From positions 1,116,001 through 1,180,000 of the forward strand of contig JANCRA010000114.1 in NCBI GenBank assembly GCA_024362935.1: a DNA stretch of 64,000 nt, written 5' to 3'. Position numbers and translations under genes: made by a program. This DNA comes from Setophaga petechia (taxonomy: Eukaryota; Chordata; Aves; Passeriformes; Parulidae). Positions 51,171-64,000 of the stretch are shown here, in pieces (the first letter of the stretch is position 1; each line of letters starts with the position of its first letter). The notes under the pieces were generated by a model that searched no databases, had not been told where the DNA came from, and worked only from the letters and a program-made list of their open reading frames with translations.

Positions 51171-53340
51171 TTTTCACTCTAGACATGAAGTCCTGTTCAG
51201 GGAGAGGACAGTGACAAGTCAGAACAGACTTTGCTGATCAATGTCCAAGTCCCTTCTCCCAGCCCTGCCCCTACTGCTCCGTTGCACCCAATTTTCCTTT
51301 TCTCAGAGCCCTTCCTTCAGCCCTGTTCCTGGAGCTCTGCTGGGATCTGCTCCTCTTGCTGTGATGAGCAGGGACTCTGCCCATGGACACCAAGGGGTCA
51401 GCTCTGCTCTGCAGCAGTGGGGTTATGGGAACAGGGACAGGGGCCAGTCCTTGGGTTGCATTTCGTCATTCCAAACTGCTCCTGAGGCAGAGGAGTTCAG
51501 CAGCACCTCCTGTCCCAGGGCTAAGGGAGGGTGATGGTCAAAGGCAGTTCAAGTGGGTTTCCTGCTGTGCCCAGGGAGATCAGAGAGAACTGTGCAATGC
51601 AAGAGCAGTGGTTGGAACTCAGTGAAGGCTGAGGGGAGCTTCTCTGTCGCTCCATCTGTCCCCAGCTGCCCTTTTTGCAATTCAGGGCAGTCCCTGTGCT
51701 CCCCTGGAAATCAGCCTGGCACAGCTGAGAGCAGAGGGACCCACAGCAGAGCAAACTGGCTCAGCCTTTCTCAGAGTCTCAGCTCCGCTCTGGCAACTGA
51801 CCCTCCTATCCCCCAGTGTCCCCTGGAGGCAGGTCACAGCTTGGATGGCATCCTGAGGATACACCAAGGGACCTGTCCATGGCACTGCTTGAGGAGAGTG
51901 GGCTCATTGCCAGCCTGCCAGGCTGCCGTGCCCAGAGCTCCCCGGGCACAGGGAGCTGGGACACCCCATTGCTGTGCTCAGCCTGCACAGGAGGAGCCCA
52001 AGGGCTGGGCCTGGCCCTGCAGCAGGAACTGCCAATGCAGAGAGCCCCTGATCCATGGCAGCAGCACCTGGGCAAGGCAAGGAGAGAGAGAGAGCCGGGC
52101 CTGAGGAAAAGCCTTTCCCTGGGCAGCCCTGCCCAGCCCCTGGCAGGCAGCAGCAGGGCAGGACAGTGGCCCTCAGGCCCTGGTCAGCAGGGAATGGGCA
52201 CATGGCCGCAGAGATGCCCTTCATCTCTGGGGCTGCTCTGCCCGCCCAGGAGGGACTGAGGGCCCCGAGCCCCCGGGCTGAGGGCTGTGCTGGCTGCCAG
52301 GGGACACAAGAGCTGTGCTGCTCAGGGCAGTGTCTGCCCTGCAGGGCAGGCCCGGCAGGTGCCACATCTGCCCTGCAGCAGGGCTTCCCTCAGCACTGCC
52401 TCCCTCCCTGCCTGCCCACGGCTCTGCTGCTGGAGCTGTCCCAGCCCCAGCTGCTCCTGTGGCCCTGGGCTCCAGAGCTGCCACAGCTGCCAGAGCCCAG
52501 CCCAGCCCCTGGGCCAGCCCTGCCCTGCAGCTGCTTGGCCCTGCAGGGGTTAAAGAACAGCTCCCCCAGCCTGGAGACCCAAGCACGAATCTCCTGCCCT
52601 GAAAGTGCTCATGACAAGTCCCCTTAACATTGACCTGGTCTTCAGCTGGAGCTATGAGCACACATGGCTGCTCTGCCCAACCTGCCGCAGGCCAGCCATC
52701 CCTGGCTGCAGGTGCTGTCCTGCCCTGTCCCTCTGATGGTGCCCAGGGCAGCCCCGCACTGCAGCACATCCTCCCCCAAAGCAGAAACCTCAGCAGAGCC
52801 ATCCTACCAGTCACATCAGTCCTGTCACAGGTCACTTTTAGAAGATCCCTACAGGAGCACAGGAGATCTATCCCTGAATCCACAGACTCACCACATTGTG
52901 GGCTGTGAAGATTCACGAAGTGAAGTCTCAGCTCAATGTCTTCCCAATCCTGATTGCCTTCAGCCTGTCTCTGCCGGGCTCCTGTCCCCTCAGTGCCTGC
53001 AGGCAGAGCCCTCAGTTGTGCTGGGCTGGGAGAGGAGCTGGTCCTGGGAAGAGCTGTTCCTTTAAAGCTCAGCAGCACAGACACAGCACAAGGACTTTAA
53101 TGAGCCTCTTGGGGATTTGGTGTTGTTTACATCAGACTCAGTCCCTGAGAGAGTGTTCAAAAAACTTCTCAAGAACTCAAAGTTAAATTGAAGCTCCAAA
53201 GTTTCCTTAAGTTTTAATGGGTCTCAGTGAAGGACATGACTGAGAAAGTGTCCCCAGGTTCCTGTTAGAGCAGAACACTGGAGGCAGTGATGACAGGTCG
53301 GACAAACAAGGCAAAGGTGTCTCTGATGCTGAGCAAATCT
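51171..53340 (-). other. OR2 upstream segment (-)
   Basis: GC-rich, with long compositional open frames (up to 287 codons) that are not called. The outer part, 53050-53330, is the reverse of the segment found near 21.6, 31.7 and 38.9 kb (CACAGCACAAGGACTTTAAT; GGCAGTGATGACAGG). Non-coding first exons of OR2 might lie here, but none could be defined. Confidence 0.5.
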
Positions 53341-54834
53341 GCATGTGTTTCAGGAATGCAAAGGGCCAAGGCCTGAGCCCCAGCCCCTACCCAGGCAGAT
53401 CCTGTCCCTCCCTCCTTGCTCAGGGTTCTTCCCGGGATGGGCACTGGCATGTGGGGATGGGCAATGCCAAGGGCAGGAGCATGGGGCGGCCCCTGCCAGG
53501 CTGCTGAGCAGGGACAAGGAGGCAATGAGGCCCCAGGCCTGCAAGGGTCACTTGTCCCCTCGTGGCCTCAGGCCCAGGCCCAGCAGCCATGGCCAAAGTG
53601 CTGCCCAAGGTGGCTCTGTCAGGGCTGTCTTGCAGCTGCTGCCCATCCCTGTGCCCTGTGCAGCCCAGGCTGTCCCACGGTGTCCCTGCCCTGTGCCTCT
53701 GTCCCTGCAGGCTGTGGGGAACAGGTCCCCCTGTACCTTTCGGACACATACCTTGGCAGATTGGAATGTTGTCCACATGGATGGCTACAGAACACCAAAA
53801 CATGAATTCTCATCCATTTTTTCTGAAAATATAGGATCATAGGTCTCTATACTATCATTTGGTGGTTTTCATTATAATGAATCTGACTTTTCTGAATAGA
53901 AGGCTGTCCTTCTTATTGTGTAATATCTAATACAAAGATAAATAATTAGGAATCATTTTAGACATTGGAATTCATGACCATAGCACTCCAGGAAGGGGCC
54001 AATTTAGAATCCATGCGTTTTTCAATACAATTATTTTTCTGGAAGCTTGAAACATAACTGAAGAGGACAACTGGGAAGTTACTTTGTCCTGCAGCCTCAT
54101 GGTGCTTCTTTTTTAAGAAATTCATGTGTAAAATTATAACTAACCTGATGTCACTTGCATTTTTAGAGGAAAAAAGGGGTGATTAAGGGTAACTGAGGGC
54201 TATCCATAAGACATTCTGTAAATCTTTAGATTACTGAGCCCCAAAGGATAAGTTATCATGGTATGCCATGAAAAAGGGTATCTTTATCAACACCATATGG
54301 ATCACCGCTTATCTGGCCTTTGGACACTAAACTTTTTAACTATCTCATACAGACATGTTCATACACACAGACAAGAGTGCAAAAAGGTTTCTCATCTGAC
54401 TCCACCAGATCCCACTGGCTCTGCAGAGCAGTCAGAAAATACACATTGAGTCTAATGAGGAAACAGGGTACTGTGGAACAATGCAGGGACCAGGTGCAAG
54501 GCAGGGCCTTACAAGCACACTGATCAGCATTTGTCAGCATCTGTCAGCATGACTGACCACATTTATTGTATTATTCCTCTAATTTTCTATGTCTGTTTCT
54601 CTCCAAACCACCTTAGTCCCTCCCTTTTCCTTCTTTGGTTCTTCCCCTAACATTCCATATTAAGTCTAGTGAAATTCAAAAATGCTGCTTCCTTGCACCC
54701 CAATATTAACCCTGTAACACTAGGCAGTAATACCAGCCATTCTGCAGAGCCATCTGGAGAGCCACTCTGCTGACTCATGGTGATAAGATTTTTTCCCAGA
54801 CCATGAGGCTGAGGCTCACCTGGAACATCTGGGA
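53341..54834. other. No gene recognised
   Basis: GC-rich to about 53740, then AT-rich single-copy-looking DNA. Open frames on both strands in the GC-rich part lack domains. No RNA gene seen. Confidence 0.5.
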
Positions 54835-54837
54835 ATG

Positions 54838-54893
54838 TTTTTATTTATTTATTTATAAATGTTTTTTATTTATTTATTTATTTATTTATTTAA
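54838..54893. repeat. (TTTA)n microsatellite
   Basis: Two runs of TTTA units (four, then about eight) separated by TAAATGTTTT. Confidence 0.9.
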
Positions 54894-55189
54894 CATCTTT
54901 TACCATGGTCCATATGTTCCATATGGTATACCATGTCCCCTGCTACAGAAGATTCCAGTATCACTGCTCTTACTTTCAAAATGAAGATAATACAGAATAA
55001 ACTTCTGTCCTTCAGTGGAACCAAACTACTGACAGAGGTCTGATGTAAATCTCTCCTGGTCACCTTATGTTACAGTGATTGACAGGGATGTTGGCCAAAT
55101 AATATCTCCCAAGGCTGCAGCCATCTTTTGGTAATATGGAACAGGTCTTGGACCACATAAGCCATGTTGTAAAACTCATCCCGACTGCC

Positions 55190-55500
55190 CCACCTGGCTG
55201 GCCCCTTCCTTTGCTGACAGCTCTGCCTCCTGCCTGCCTCTGCCTGCCCACACAAAGCCTTGGGACTGCTCCAGGCTCCTTCTGGGGAACGTGTTGCACC
55301 ACAGACCTGCCCTGGGAGAGGAATTCCTTTCTCTTTGTTCCCAATCTGGGCCTCCTCAGCTGCCCTTGGCATTGATGTTTTCCTTTTTCAGGCTGTTGTC
55401 TACTATGTCAAAAGAATCCACCATCTCTGAAAACACCCTTCAGTCCCTCCCAGGGGGCTCCTCTGCTGTCCTCAGTCTCCACCCCACTGAGCACAGAGCT
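55190..55500 (-). other. Inverted copy of the 38.5-kb segment
   Basis: Reverse complement of about 38451-38790: shared AAGGAAGGGGCCAGCCAGGT-type, CAAAGCCTTGGGACTGCTCC-type and CACCATCTCTGAAAACACCC-type blocks. It adjoins R180 on the outer side, as the 38.5-kb copy does. Confidence 0.7.
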
Positions 55501-56265
55501 CCTCTGTCCCTGTACAGTGCTCATGTGCTTGAGGCCATGGGTGCCTGGACAAGAGGGACAGTTCTTTTCTACAGGAAGGAAACCACAGAGCCCCAGGGTT
55601 TTGAAGGCAGATCAGAGGCAGTCACCAGAGGCCAAGGCCAGCCAGACCTGTCTGTCTCTGCAGCTTTTGTCTGAAAGCAACCCTTGGATATTTGTGGAAT
55701 TTTGGAGATGGAATTCCATTTCAGCCACAGGTGCCTGCAGCAGAATGACAGTTCTTCTCCACAGGAAGGAAAGGGCAGAGCCCCAGTGTTTCAAAGGCTG
55801 ATTAGAGGCAGCTTCAAGGAAGCCAAGGTCAGCCAGACCTGTTTGTCTTGGCAACGTTTGTCTGGAAGCTATCCTTGGATATAAGGAATTTTGGAGGCGG
55901 ATTCCCAATTTTGGTTATGGACACCTGCATTGAAAGATGTTCTTTTCCATGGAAAGAGAAGCACACCCATCCTCCCCGCCACATTGTTTTGAAGACAGAT
56001 GAAAGGTGGCCCCAAACATGCCAAGGCCATCCAGAGCTTTCTGTTCTGGCAGGTTTCATATGGGATAATGTGTGGATTTAATCAAATATGGAGGTAGAAT
56101 CCCAGTTTCAGCCATGAACCCCTGGAGGAAAAGGAGAGTTCTTTTGCACAGGAATGAAAGCACAGAATTCCAGGGCTTCAGGGGCAGATGAGAAGAAACC
56201 CTCACCATGCCAAGGTCAGCAGGACCAGTCAAGCCAAGCCAACCAGAACTTTTTCATGTTCTTGG
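55501..56265 (-). repeat. R180 tandem repeat (-)
   Basis: About four reverse units (TCTTTTCTACAGGAAGGAAA, TTTTGTCTGAAAGCAACCC, GCCAAGGCCAGCCAGACC). It ends in GAACTTTTTCATGTTCTTGG, a form of the inverted linker. Confidence 0.85.
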
Positions 56266-57080
56266 ATCCCTGGGGCCCTGCAGCATCAAAATTGCCCTTT
56301 GCTTCCATGAAGCCTTGCAGTGTCAAAATGGTTTCATTGGTTTCATGGGACTGTGCAGAGTACCACAATGGCCCCTTGCTTCTATTGGGCTCCCCGGGAT
56401 CATAATGGACTCTTGGTTCCACAGGGCATGGCTGTGTCACACTAGCCTCTTGCTTCCATGAGGACCCATATTGTCACAATGGCCCCTTGGTTCCATGGGG
56501 ACTCAAGAGTGCCAGAATGGCCTCATTGCTTTCACAAGTCCCTGCAGAGTCACAAAGAGCTCCTTGATTGAACAAGGCCCTGCAGACCCCCTTGATTCAA
56601 TGAGGCCTCAAAGTGCCAGAATGGTCTCCAGGAGTCCATGAGTCCCTGCACTGTCACAAGGGCACTTTGGCTCCATGAAACCCTGAAGTACAGAATGGCC
56701 GCTTGATTCCACTGGGCTCCTCAGTGTCACATCAGTTCTGAGTTCCATGCAACCCTGTAGTGTCACAATGGTCTCCTTGGTTCCACAGAGTCAGAAGGTC
56801 CCCGTGGTCTCATGGAGCCCCACTACAATCCCCTTGATTTCATGAGGCCCTGCCATGCTACAATGAGCCCTTGGTTAAACAAGGCCCTGCAGTCTCACAA
56901 TGGGTTGTGACAGGAACCCACATGGTTCCAGTGGGTCCTGAAGTGTAATAATGGTCTCCAGGGTTCCATGAGGCCCCAGAATGTCAAGATGGACTTCTGC
57001 TTCCGTAAGTTTCCATACTGTAAACAACAGTCTCCTTGGCTCCACAGTGTCGTAATGAATCCTTTGTTCCATGAGGTGCC
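56266..57080 (-). repeat. R40 minisatellite (-)
   Basis: About 20 reverse ~40-bp units (GTGTCACAATGG, CCTTGGTTCCATGGGG). The order linker-R40 mirrors the + arrays. Confidence 0.88.
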
Positions 57081-57109
57081 TGGCCTCCCATAGCCTCTCA
57101 GAGAGCCTT

Positions 57110-57285
57110 CTCCCCCGCAAGGTCCCCAACAGCCCTTCATAGTCCCTCACAGCCCCTCATGGCCCCTAAAAACTCCTCATGGCCCCTCAGAACCTTTCAC
57201 AGCTCATGGTCTCTCATGGGCCCTCACAACCTCCCACAGCTCTTTACAGCCCCTCACAGCCCCTTCACAGCCCTCACAGCCCCAG
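57110..57285. repeat. Degenerate CCCTCACAGC/CCCTCATGG short repeat
   Basis: CAGCCCCTCA, TGGCCCCTCA and similar 10-mers recur with irregular spacing. It is distinct from R40, which ends just to the left. Confidence 0.65.
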
Positions 57286-58626
57286 GCCTGGGGCTCCTCC
57301 CAAAGGAGAAGGGGTCGGGCCCTGCTTGTTCTCCTTTCATTTCAGTCCCTTCACAGCCACGAGTGCAGAAAGGCTGAAATGGAGCCTTTCCCCAGTGTTT
57401 CCCTCAGGGTTCATTGCGGGCTGAAGCTCTGTGCTGATGCTGGCCCGAGTGCCACCATCCCTGCAGCCGCCAGGCCTTTGCTGTCCCCCCGTGTCCATTC
57501 CCTGTGCTCGAGTCCCGCCCGGCTCCGGCAGCAGCAGCAGCCGCAGCGCAGGGGGCGCCGGCCCGGCCCAGCCGGGGCTCCTGGCCAGGAGCAGCAGCAG
57601 CGCCGGCCCCTTCCCGCCTGCTCCTGCCTCGGCTCCCAAGGGCTTTTTCCAGCTCAGTTCTGGACTAGAGCAGCAATCACCCACACACAGCCCTGACTCC
57701 TCAGGGCCCGCCTGTGCTGCCCTGAATCGGCCCTCAGAGAAAGAAAGGATCGGGTTCCAGTGCTGTTTTCAGCTCTGTTTGACTCACCCTGAGGTGACAG
57801 CAGGAGGCTGCTGCTGCCTTTGCCTTGAGAATTGGAGATCACAGCTGCTCTTGGCCCTCTTCTACTTGCCACCTGAATTTTATCCATAAAACTGCCTCTT
57901 TCAGTTGGTGCTGTCCACGGTACTTTCATGACAGTGAAGTCAGTGTTTTTTTCACAGGAACAAAGATCAGCAGATACTGGAATGCCCACCAGCCCCTAAG
58001 GCAAGGGGAATTAAAGTCACACAGGCCACATTTGCAGGGTTCAAACACAGTCCTGTAGCTGACACTGTTGAAATAGAATAAACTGACGGAGGCCAGCACA
58101 GAAATTGCCTCCACAGTGTGGAATTAAATTTAAAAATCCACCGGGAGAAAGAGAAACCAGAACTTCTCGACTCCCTTCATTTCTCCTTCCCAGCAGCAGG
58201 AAACGTAGGTGCCCAGAGGTGTTTTGCACTGCTGCTGCCCCCAGTTTGAGCCCAGGCTCTGCCCAGTCCCAGCGGGAACCTGAGCCCAGCCCAGGGAGCA
58301 CAGCGCACGCAAGGCCAGGCCCAGAGCCCCAGGCACGGCCGCCCGTTGCGGGGCAGTGGCGCAGACGGAATGTCCTGCGGCCCAAACCTCCTGCTCCTGC
58401 CACACAGCGCCAGGGCTCACCCCCTCCTCCTCCTCTCCCAGCACCGCACAAATTCCAGCTCGGAGGAGGCTTCCCCAGAGAGGGCTCCGGCTCCTGTTCC
58501 AGCCTGAGTGTCCCTGCAGAGGAACAGGGCATCTTTCAGGCACTTCCACAAGCTCAGGGCTCTCACTTCATGGGGAATGTGGGATGCAAATGGCCTTTTT
58601 CAGAAAGCCAAAAGCCAAGGGAATGG
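57286..58626. other. GC-rich DNA, no gene recognised
   Basis: Two GC-rich patches (about 57430-57650 and 58240-58480) with moderate CpG content separated by ordinary sequence. Open frames up to 178 codons are Pro/Ser/Arg-rich, without domain or consistent splice sites. Confidence 0.5.
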
Positions 58627-58662
58627 AGTGGATATTACTAGAAACAACTAGTAATATCCACT
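58627..58662. repeat. Perfect 15-bp hairpin
   Basis: Arms 58627-58641 and 58648-58662 (core GTGGATATTACTAG / CTAGTAATATCCAC) around the loop AAACAA, without mismatch. Function unknown. Confidence 0.8.
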
Positions 58663-61203
58663 TCTTTTACAGAAAAAGTTCACCAAGTCATTCCCTGAAT
58701 TTCTCCTTTCCAGATTCTTTCTGTCACCTAATCTTAGAGGTCCAGCTTGTTCTGGTGCTTATCATGAACTCATTGTACTCTTGATTCATACCAGTGCATA
58801 AGATGTAGAATCCTTTAAACTGAACACAGAAACAAACTTGCTCTGGCAGCCCATTTTCATGTTCTAGATCACTTTCAAGATGTCCCCTGAGAGGTTTGAG
58901 TGATTATCGCACAACTTCTGGCTGCAGGCTCTGGGGATTCTTTCTCTGAATTCAGTCAGGCTTGTATTCCCTAACAATTCCTGGTACCACCTCCTGTTTC
59001 CTTAGCCTGGAACAGTAACAATGAAAACCTTACCTCCAATGATACAACTCCCCAGTCCACCAGGAAAAGAAAGGACATGTTGTCAAGTTCTCCAAACCTT
59101 TATCCTGCTTTGCTGCAGGAGTCATGCTGCACACACAGAGTGGAAATCCAAGAGAAGCTGCAGGTGGTGGCACATCTTGTGACAGGAGCTTGACCTCATT
59201 CTCCAGGAAATGTTCTTGAAAAGAGCAAACAGGATTACAGAAAAGATTCCTGGAAATCTGAAACAAGTTTCCAGAAGTGAAATGAAAATGGAAAGACATC
59301 ATCTGAAATGTTTTCCTCCATTTATTTCTATGCTCCCCTTTTCTATCTTGCACTACTTCTCCATGCCATGAATTCCAAATGCATCTCACCTCTAAGATCA
59401 ATGACTTACCGAGTTTTAGACACTCTAAAATACCATGAGCTGCACACAGTTTGCCTTCCCCTGTTTTTGCTGGAAAGCAATGCTGGAGCAATCAGTGCAA
59501 TGCTTGGGTCGGGCCTGAATCCTGCAGGCAGGGAATGTGCCCCGGCAGTGTGTGACCCTCAGCAGGGACAATGCTCAGCAGCGTTGCTGGGCTCGGTCTC
59601 CATGGAACCATGCCAGGAGCAGCTGCTGAGCTCAGAAGCCATCGCAGTCCCCGCCCTGCTCCAGAGCCCCTTGGCAGGGTGGGCTCCTGCCCTGGCTCTG
59701 TGTGCCAGGAGCTGGCAGCGCTGGGTGCAGGGAGCCCAGGGAGGGCACAGAAACGCTGGGTGAGAAATGCTGGGCACAGCGAGATGGGCGAGTGCAGCCG
59801 GCCAGGGCAGAGGAGCGGCAGGCACAGGGGGCAGGGCCTGCAGGACACATGTCCAAGGGGAGAAACCAACAAACTTCTCAGGAGGGTGGAGAACAAACCC
59901 TTAGTTGCAAACTTCAGAGAATGAGGTACTTGGGAAATTGGAATAAACATGGAATTACAGTAAATCACTTCATAAAGCACTGACTGAGCAAACTCTAACC
60001 TGTCCAACTTCAACTTATCCAGATTTTGAGAAGAGGAAGTCAGGAGAAGACAAAGAGGGAGACAGACATCCACAGTCAGTCTTGGATCTCAGCTGCATTG
60101 AGCTCTGGAGCTGTTGGGACATGCCAGTGTCACACCCATGTCACAGCCTGACCTGCTCTGGTCCCTCTCTCAGGTGGGGTTTTGGGGTGCCAGGGGCTTG
60201 GCAGCCACTTTGGGGCTGGGCCAGAGGCTGCAGTGGCTGGAGTGGGGCAGTGACCACCCCACCTATGCAGAACTCTCCCTGCCCCCAAGCACACACTGGA
60301 GATGTCTGGGGCCGTTCATCATTTCTCTGCTCTCCAGCACCGAGGCAATGAACTCTAGCTACAGCCCTGAGCTCATGCCCAAGGCAACCACCCCTGGCAA
60401 TGGGGGTCCATGGAGCTGGTCTCAGGAAATCCCCAAGAGCTGGGTAGTGCCCCAAAACTGGCTCAGAAACGTGAGATACCTCAAAATCTCTTCAGGAATG
60501 TCAATTATTCAAAAACTCACTCAGTAACAGGCTTCCCTTCCTTTCATTACCCCCAAACTTTGGCTGTCTCATTCCAGACTCCAGCCCACCTCCTCAATCC
60601 CAACCCCAACCCATCCCACCACTCCTGGACATCAAGACCCCCTTCCCAAGCCATATTTCCCCCATTTCCCACCTCCCAAACCCCATCCCACTAATCCTGC
60701 CCCACCCAATGCCCATATCACCCCTCCTGACTTGCATCCCACTTTGCCCAATCCCCTTCCAACCCCATTTCACCCTGAGCGGCTGTGGAATCAAAGAATT
60801 TTGGGGTGGGATTGAGTAGTTTTCAGTAGCATTGAGCAGTTTTGAGCTGACAGATCAATCCCTCTCATCTTTTGGAGTGCCAAGAAATACAGACAACCAA
60901 ATACATCACAACTGCCCCATATCCTCCCAGATATCTTCCAGAATCCAAGATTCCCCCAAAACACAAGTGAAATGTGAGGTTTTAGATGCCTTTGATGAAT
61001 TTGTTGATTTTTACCCCAGTTTTCTGTGTTTTGAAGGGAGTGAGATAAATCAAAAGATAATTAGAGGCAAAATAAAAGGAACACCAGCCACTTCCCACTG
61101 TGTTTTAAAAGGAATGTGGATCACCAGGGCTCTGACCAATGTGGGTCCTCCAATGGGGATGGAGTTGGAGCAGTGCACGAAGCTCTTCCTGCAGTCGAGG
61201 CTC
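58663..61203. other. No gene recognised
   Basis: Mostly ordinary sequence. 59480-59880 is GC-rich with compositional open frames on both strands. 60350-60420 shares CATGGCAACC/CAACCACCCCTGGCA words with 15300-15380. 60560-60780 is a C-rich, CCCA-rich simple stretch. No tRNA-like or other RNA gene was recognised. Confidence 0.5.
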
Positions 61204-61217
61204 TCACAGGGCTTCCC

Positions 61218-62127
<910 letters not shown>

Positions 62128-62474
62128 TCAGCCAAGGTTTGGGAATGGGAAATCCTGGTTTGGGGAAAAACAAGGTGTGAATGCCTTGGGTTGGGGATTC
62201 CTCCCGCCCAAGTCCATCTCTAGAAGTCATCTGGTGTCCATAAAAGCCTCCAAAAATCACGAGTGAATCAAAAAAAGCCACCAGGAGCATCCCATTTCCA
62301 GTCTCATCCCCCTGGGGTTCTGCTGGTCCCCCGTCTCAGGTCTGCTGAGGATCCCATGGGTCCTGGGGACCGCCCTCTCCAGGGTCCTGCTTAGGGATAC
62401 TGGGGGATTTTAGGTCCCCCTGTCCAGCCTCCCTCCAATCCAGCCATTTGGGGCTCCCCCATCTTCCCACTGCC

Positions 62475-63175
62475 CTGTCCTGGTTTAGGGCAAATTTGGG
62501 AGAAACCTCCAAAGGGGTTTCCTCTAAAAAGCAGATTCAAGCAGCCCTTATGCCTAACCATATCAGGAAAAGATTTCCATGGAGAAAAGTGGAAAAAGCC
62601 TGTTTATTTAACAGGCAAAGTATTCACCAGCACAAAAAAATGAACAATATTAAACAATAAAACCTCTTGCCACTACAAAAGAGATGTTGAACTCAGAAAG
62701 TCCCTCCTTGGGCTGTAGCTTGGCTCACTCAGTCTCTTATCAGTCCCTCCAGCACTGGAAATGCCACGGCCCAGGCTCGGCCAGGTGGGCCACACATGTG
62801 CGAGGTGCCAGTGGTGCTCTGGGTGTTCAATCCAGAGCAGGTTTAAACAGCTCGAAAGAAAAAGAAAAATCACAGTCCAGAGAACTTCTCTGTCTCAGCA
62901 AGCTAAAAACGAACTGAAAGCAAAACAGAGCTCTGTCCTGCTGTCTGTCTGACTACAGACAACTGATACCTTAGGTTTTAAGTTTTTCTGTTCTGTTTTG
63001 GTGTGCAGATTTTAGCTTTATATTAAGTGTTACTGGGATCTTCTCAGAGGGTGGTGAAGACAAAACAGTCCTGTTCCAGTTGGAGCTTCAAGGACAGTCT
63101 CTTCAAACTTCAGCCCCAAAGCATAAACAACATGAAAAGAGGAGAGCAGGCAAGCAAGCGAAGAGGATGAAACTT
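62475..63175. mobile_element. Probable LTR-class repeat upstream of ZNF2
   Basis: Begins TGTCCTGGTTTAGGGC and includes CCTGTTTATTTAACAGGCAA (AATAAA on the minus strand at 62603-62608), features of a repeat commonly seen in songbird genomes. Edges and strand are uncertain. It would lie within an intron of ZNF2 if the exon at 63939-64000 is real. Confidence 0.4.
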
Positions 63176-63479
63176 CATAATTTGAAGCTATTAATTGGAC
63201 AGTTAACTTCTATCTGAAAATAGACTAAAACCTTATAAAAATGTGAGATCTTACGACTCTCTTTAGCTCCTGTCCTGGAGACGTCGAGGCAGAACCACAA
63301 CTCTGGCTTTGGTACTGCCAGGGTGTGGCCTTTGAAGACACTTAAATAAAAATTCACTTCATTCCTCTTAGCTTTGTCTGGCCTCTGTTCCAGCTCCTTA
63401 AGACATTGCAACAGTCCACGAGCAGGAATGTGGAGGCATGAATGCAGTTTCTGAAAACAAACCGCAGCTTCTTCCTACT

Positions 63480-64000
63480 CCCCTTCGCTCTCAGAACCAG
63501 CCTTAAAGGTGCAGAACTCATTTCTGGGCTAAACAGACCGATGGGTACGAGCATCATGAAGTCACCCCAGGACACGCCCCTGTCAGGGTCAGGGGGTCCC
63601 GTCCCCGCCTCATCTCCGGGCTGCCGGGGGTCCCCCAGCTCCGGTATCGCCCCTTCCCCTCTCCCCGCCCCGGGGGTCCCCCGTTCCACAGCCCCGGCTC
63701 TCACGGGGATCCCCAAAACCAATGTCCCGCCCCGTCGGTACCGGGCCATCCCCACGTGGACCCCCTGGGACCCTCCGGAGGGGCGATCGCGGCTCCTCTC
63801 CCCCCGAAAAAGCTTCTCTAAGGGAGCCCGGAGGTATCCGGGGCTCGAGTCCGGGATCTGCCGGCTCCGAACACTCTCCAAAAAATCCTCCTGGAGAGCC
63901 CTGGCTGGAGCCGGGGCGAGCTCGGCCTCCGCCCTCACCTGCGGCTCGGGGCTGGGGGCGATGCTCCCGGGCAGGGGGGGCTGCAGGCTCAGCGTGCGGG
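63480..64000 (-). promoter_or_regulatory. CpG island, possible ZNF2 promoter
   Basis: CpG-dense from about 63560 to the window edge. On the minus strand GCCGCAG|GTGAGG forms a consensus splice donor at 63939/63938, so 63939-64000 could be the end of a 5' exon of a minus-strand gene, of which ZNF2 is the nearest downstream. A 194-codon open frame across it is compositional. Confidence 0.45.

Noticed and set aside
52221..53084. A 287-codon minus-strand frame upstream of OR2
   Set aside because: Compositional; it is not conserved in the matching segments near 21.6, 31.7 and 38.9 kb and has no recognisable domain.
63354..63938. A 194-codon minus-strand frame in the CpG island
   Set aside because: Starts just inside the predicted intron after a consensus donor; Arg/Gly-rich translation typical of CpG islands.

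Overview
The window looks like repeat-rich accessory DNA from a bird, most likely a songbird (passerine). The reasons are decayed CR1 LINEs in both orientations, intact single-exon olfactory receptors of the expanded avian OR14-like (gamma-c) type, C2H2 zinc-finger genes with an avian-style N-terminal exon, and many endogenous retroviral (ERV) LTRs. Species and chromosome cannot be told from the sequence. No gene spans the window. The only intact cellular coding sequences are two olfactory receptors and one zinc-finger gene; a second zinc-finger gene is frameshifted.

Layout. 1-0.33 kb: CpG-rich DNA with a 51-bp tandem motif. 0.6-5.6 kb: LTRs, one of them nested, and a 40-bp-class minisatellite. 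5.6-12 kb: a 38-bp minisatellite, then an inverted duplication (arms about 6.2-10.86 kb and 11.38-11.96 kb). The left arm carries a young provirus (ERV1, 6557-10584) with gag and dUTPase-protease but almost no pol or env. 13.4-14.8 kb: zinc-finger gene ZNF1 (+). 17.2-18.9 kb: a composite of a ~40-bp minisatellite (R40) and a ~180-bp tandem repeat (R180). 19-21.4 kb: an ERVL-like LTR and a 151-bp tandem repeat. 21.4-24.2 kb: an OR cassette (+). 25.4-27.1 kb: CR1 (-). 28.4-31.2 kb: R180/R40 again, inverted. 32.7-37.7 kb: an older, decayed provirus (ERV2). 37.8-43 kb: further copies of R180, R30 and R40. 43.5-45.06 kb: a second ERVL-like LTR almost stripped of G on the + strand. 47.8-49.2 kb: CR1 (+). 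49.6-53.3 kb: an OR cassette (-) with one truncated and one intact receptor. 55.2-57.1 kb: R180/R40 (-). 61.2-62.1 kb: zinc-finger gene ZNF2 (-), with a possible CpG-island 5' exon at the right edge.

Two large-scale patterns stand out. First, the order ZNF, R40/R180, OR, CR1, R180/R40 on the left recurs in reverse order and opposite orientation on the right around about 37.5 kb, as in a decayed large inverted duplication. Second, the LTR copy at 43.5-45.06 kb differs from its relative at 19-20.6 kb mainly by G-to-A changes confined to the element, which is the signature expected of APOBEC-type editing during reverse transcription.

The genes do not form a pathway. The receptors would act in odorant detection at the sensory-neuron membrane and the zinc-finger proteins as nuclear DNA binders. 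The retroviral parts show cis signals (PBS, polypurine tract, frameshift site, LTR promoters) consistent with past mobilisation, which for ERV1 must have used polymerase and envelope supplied by another element.
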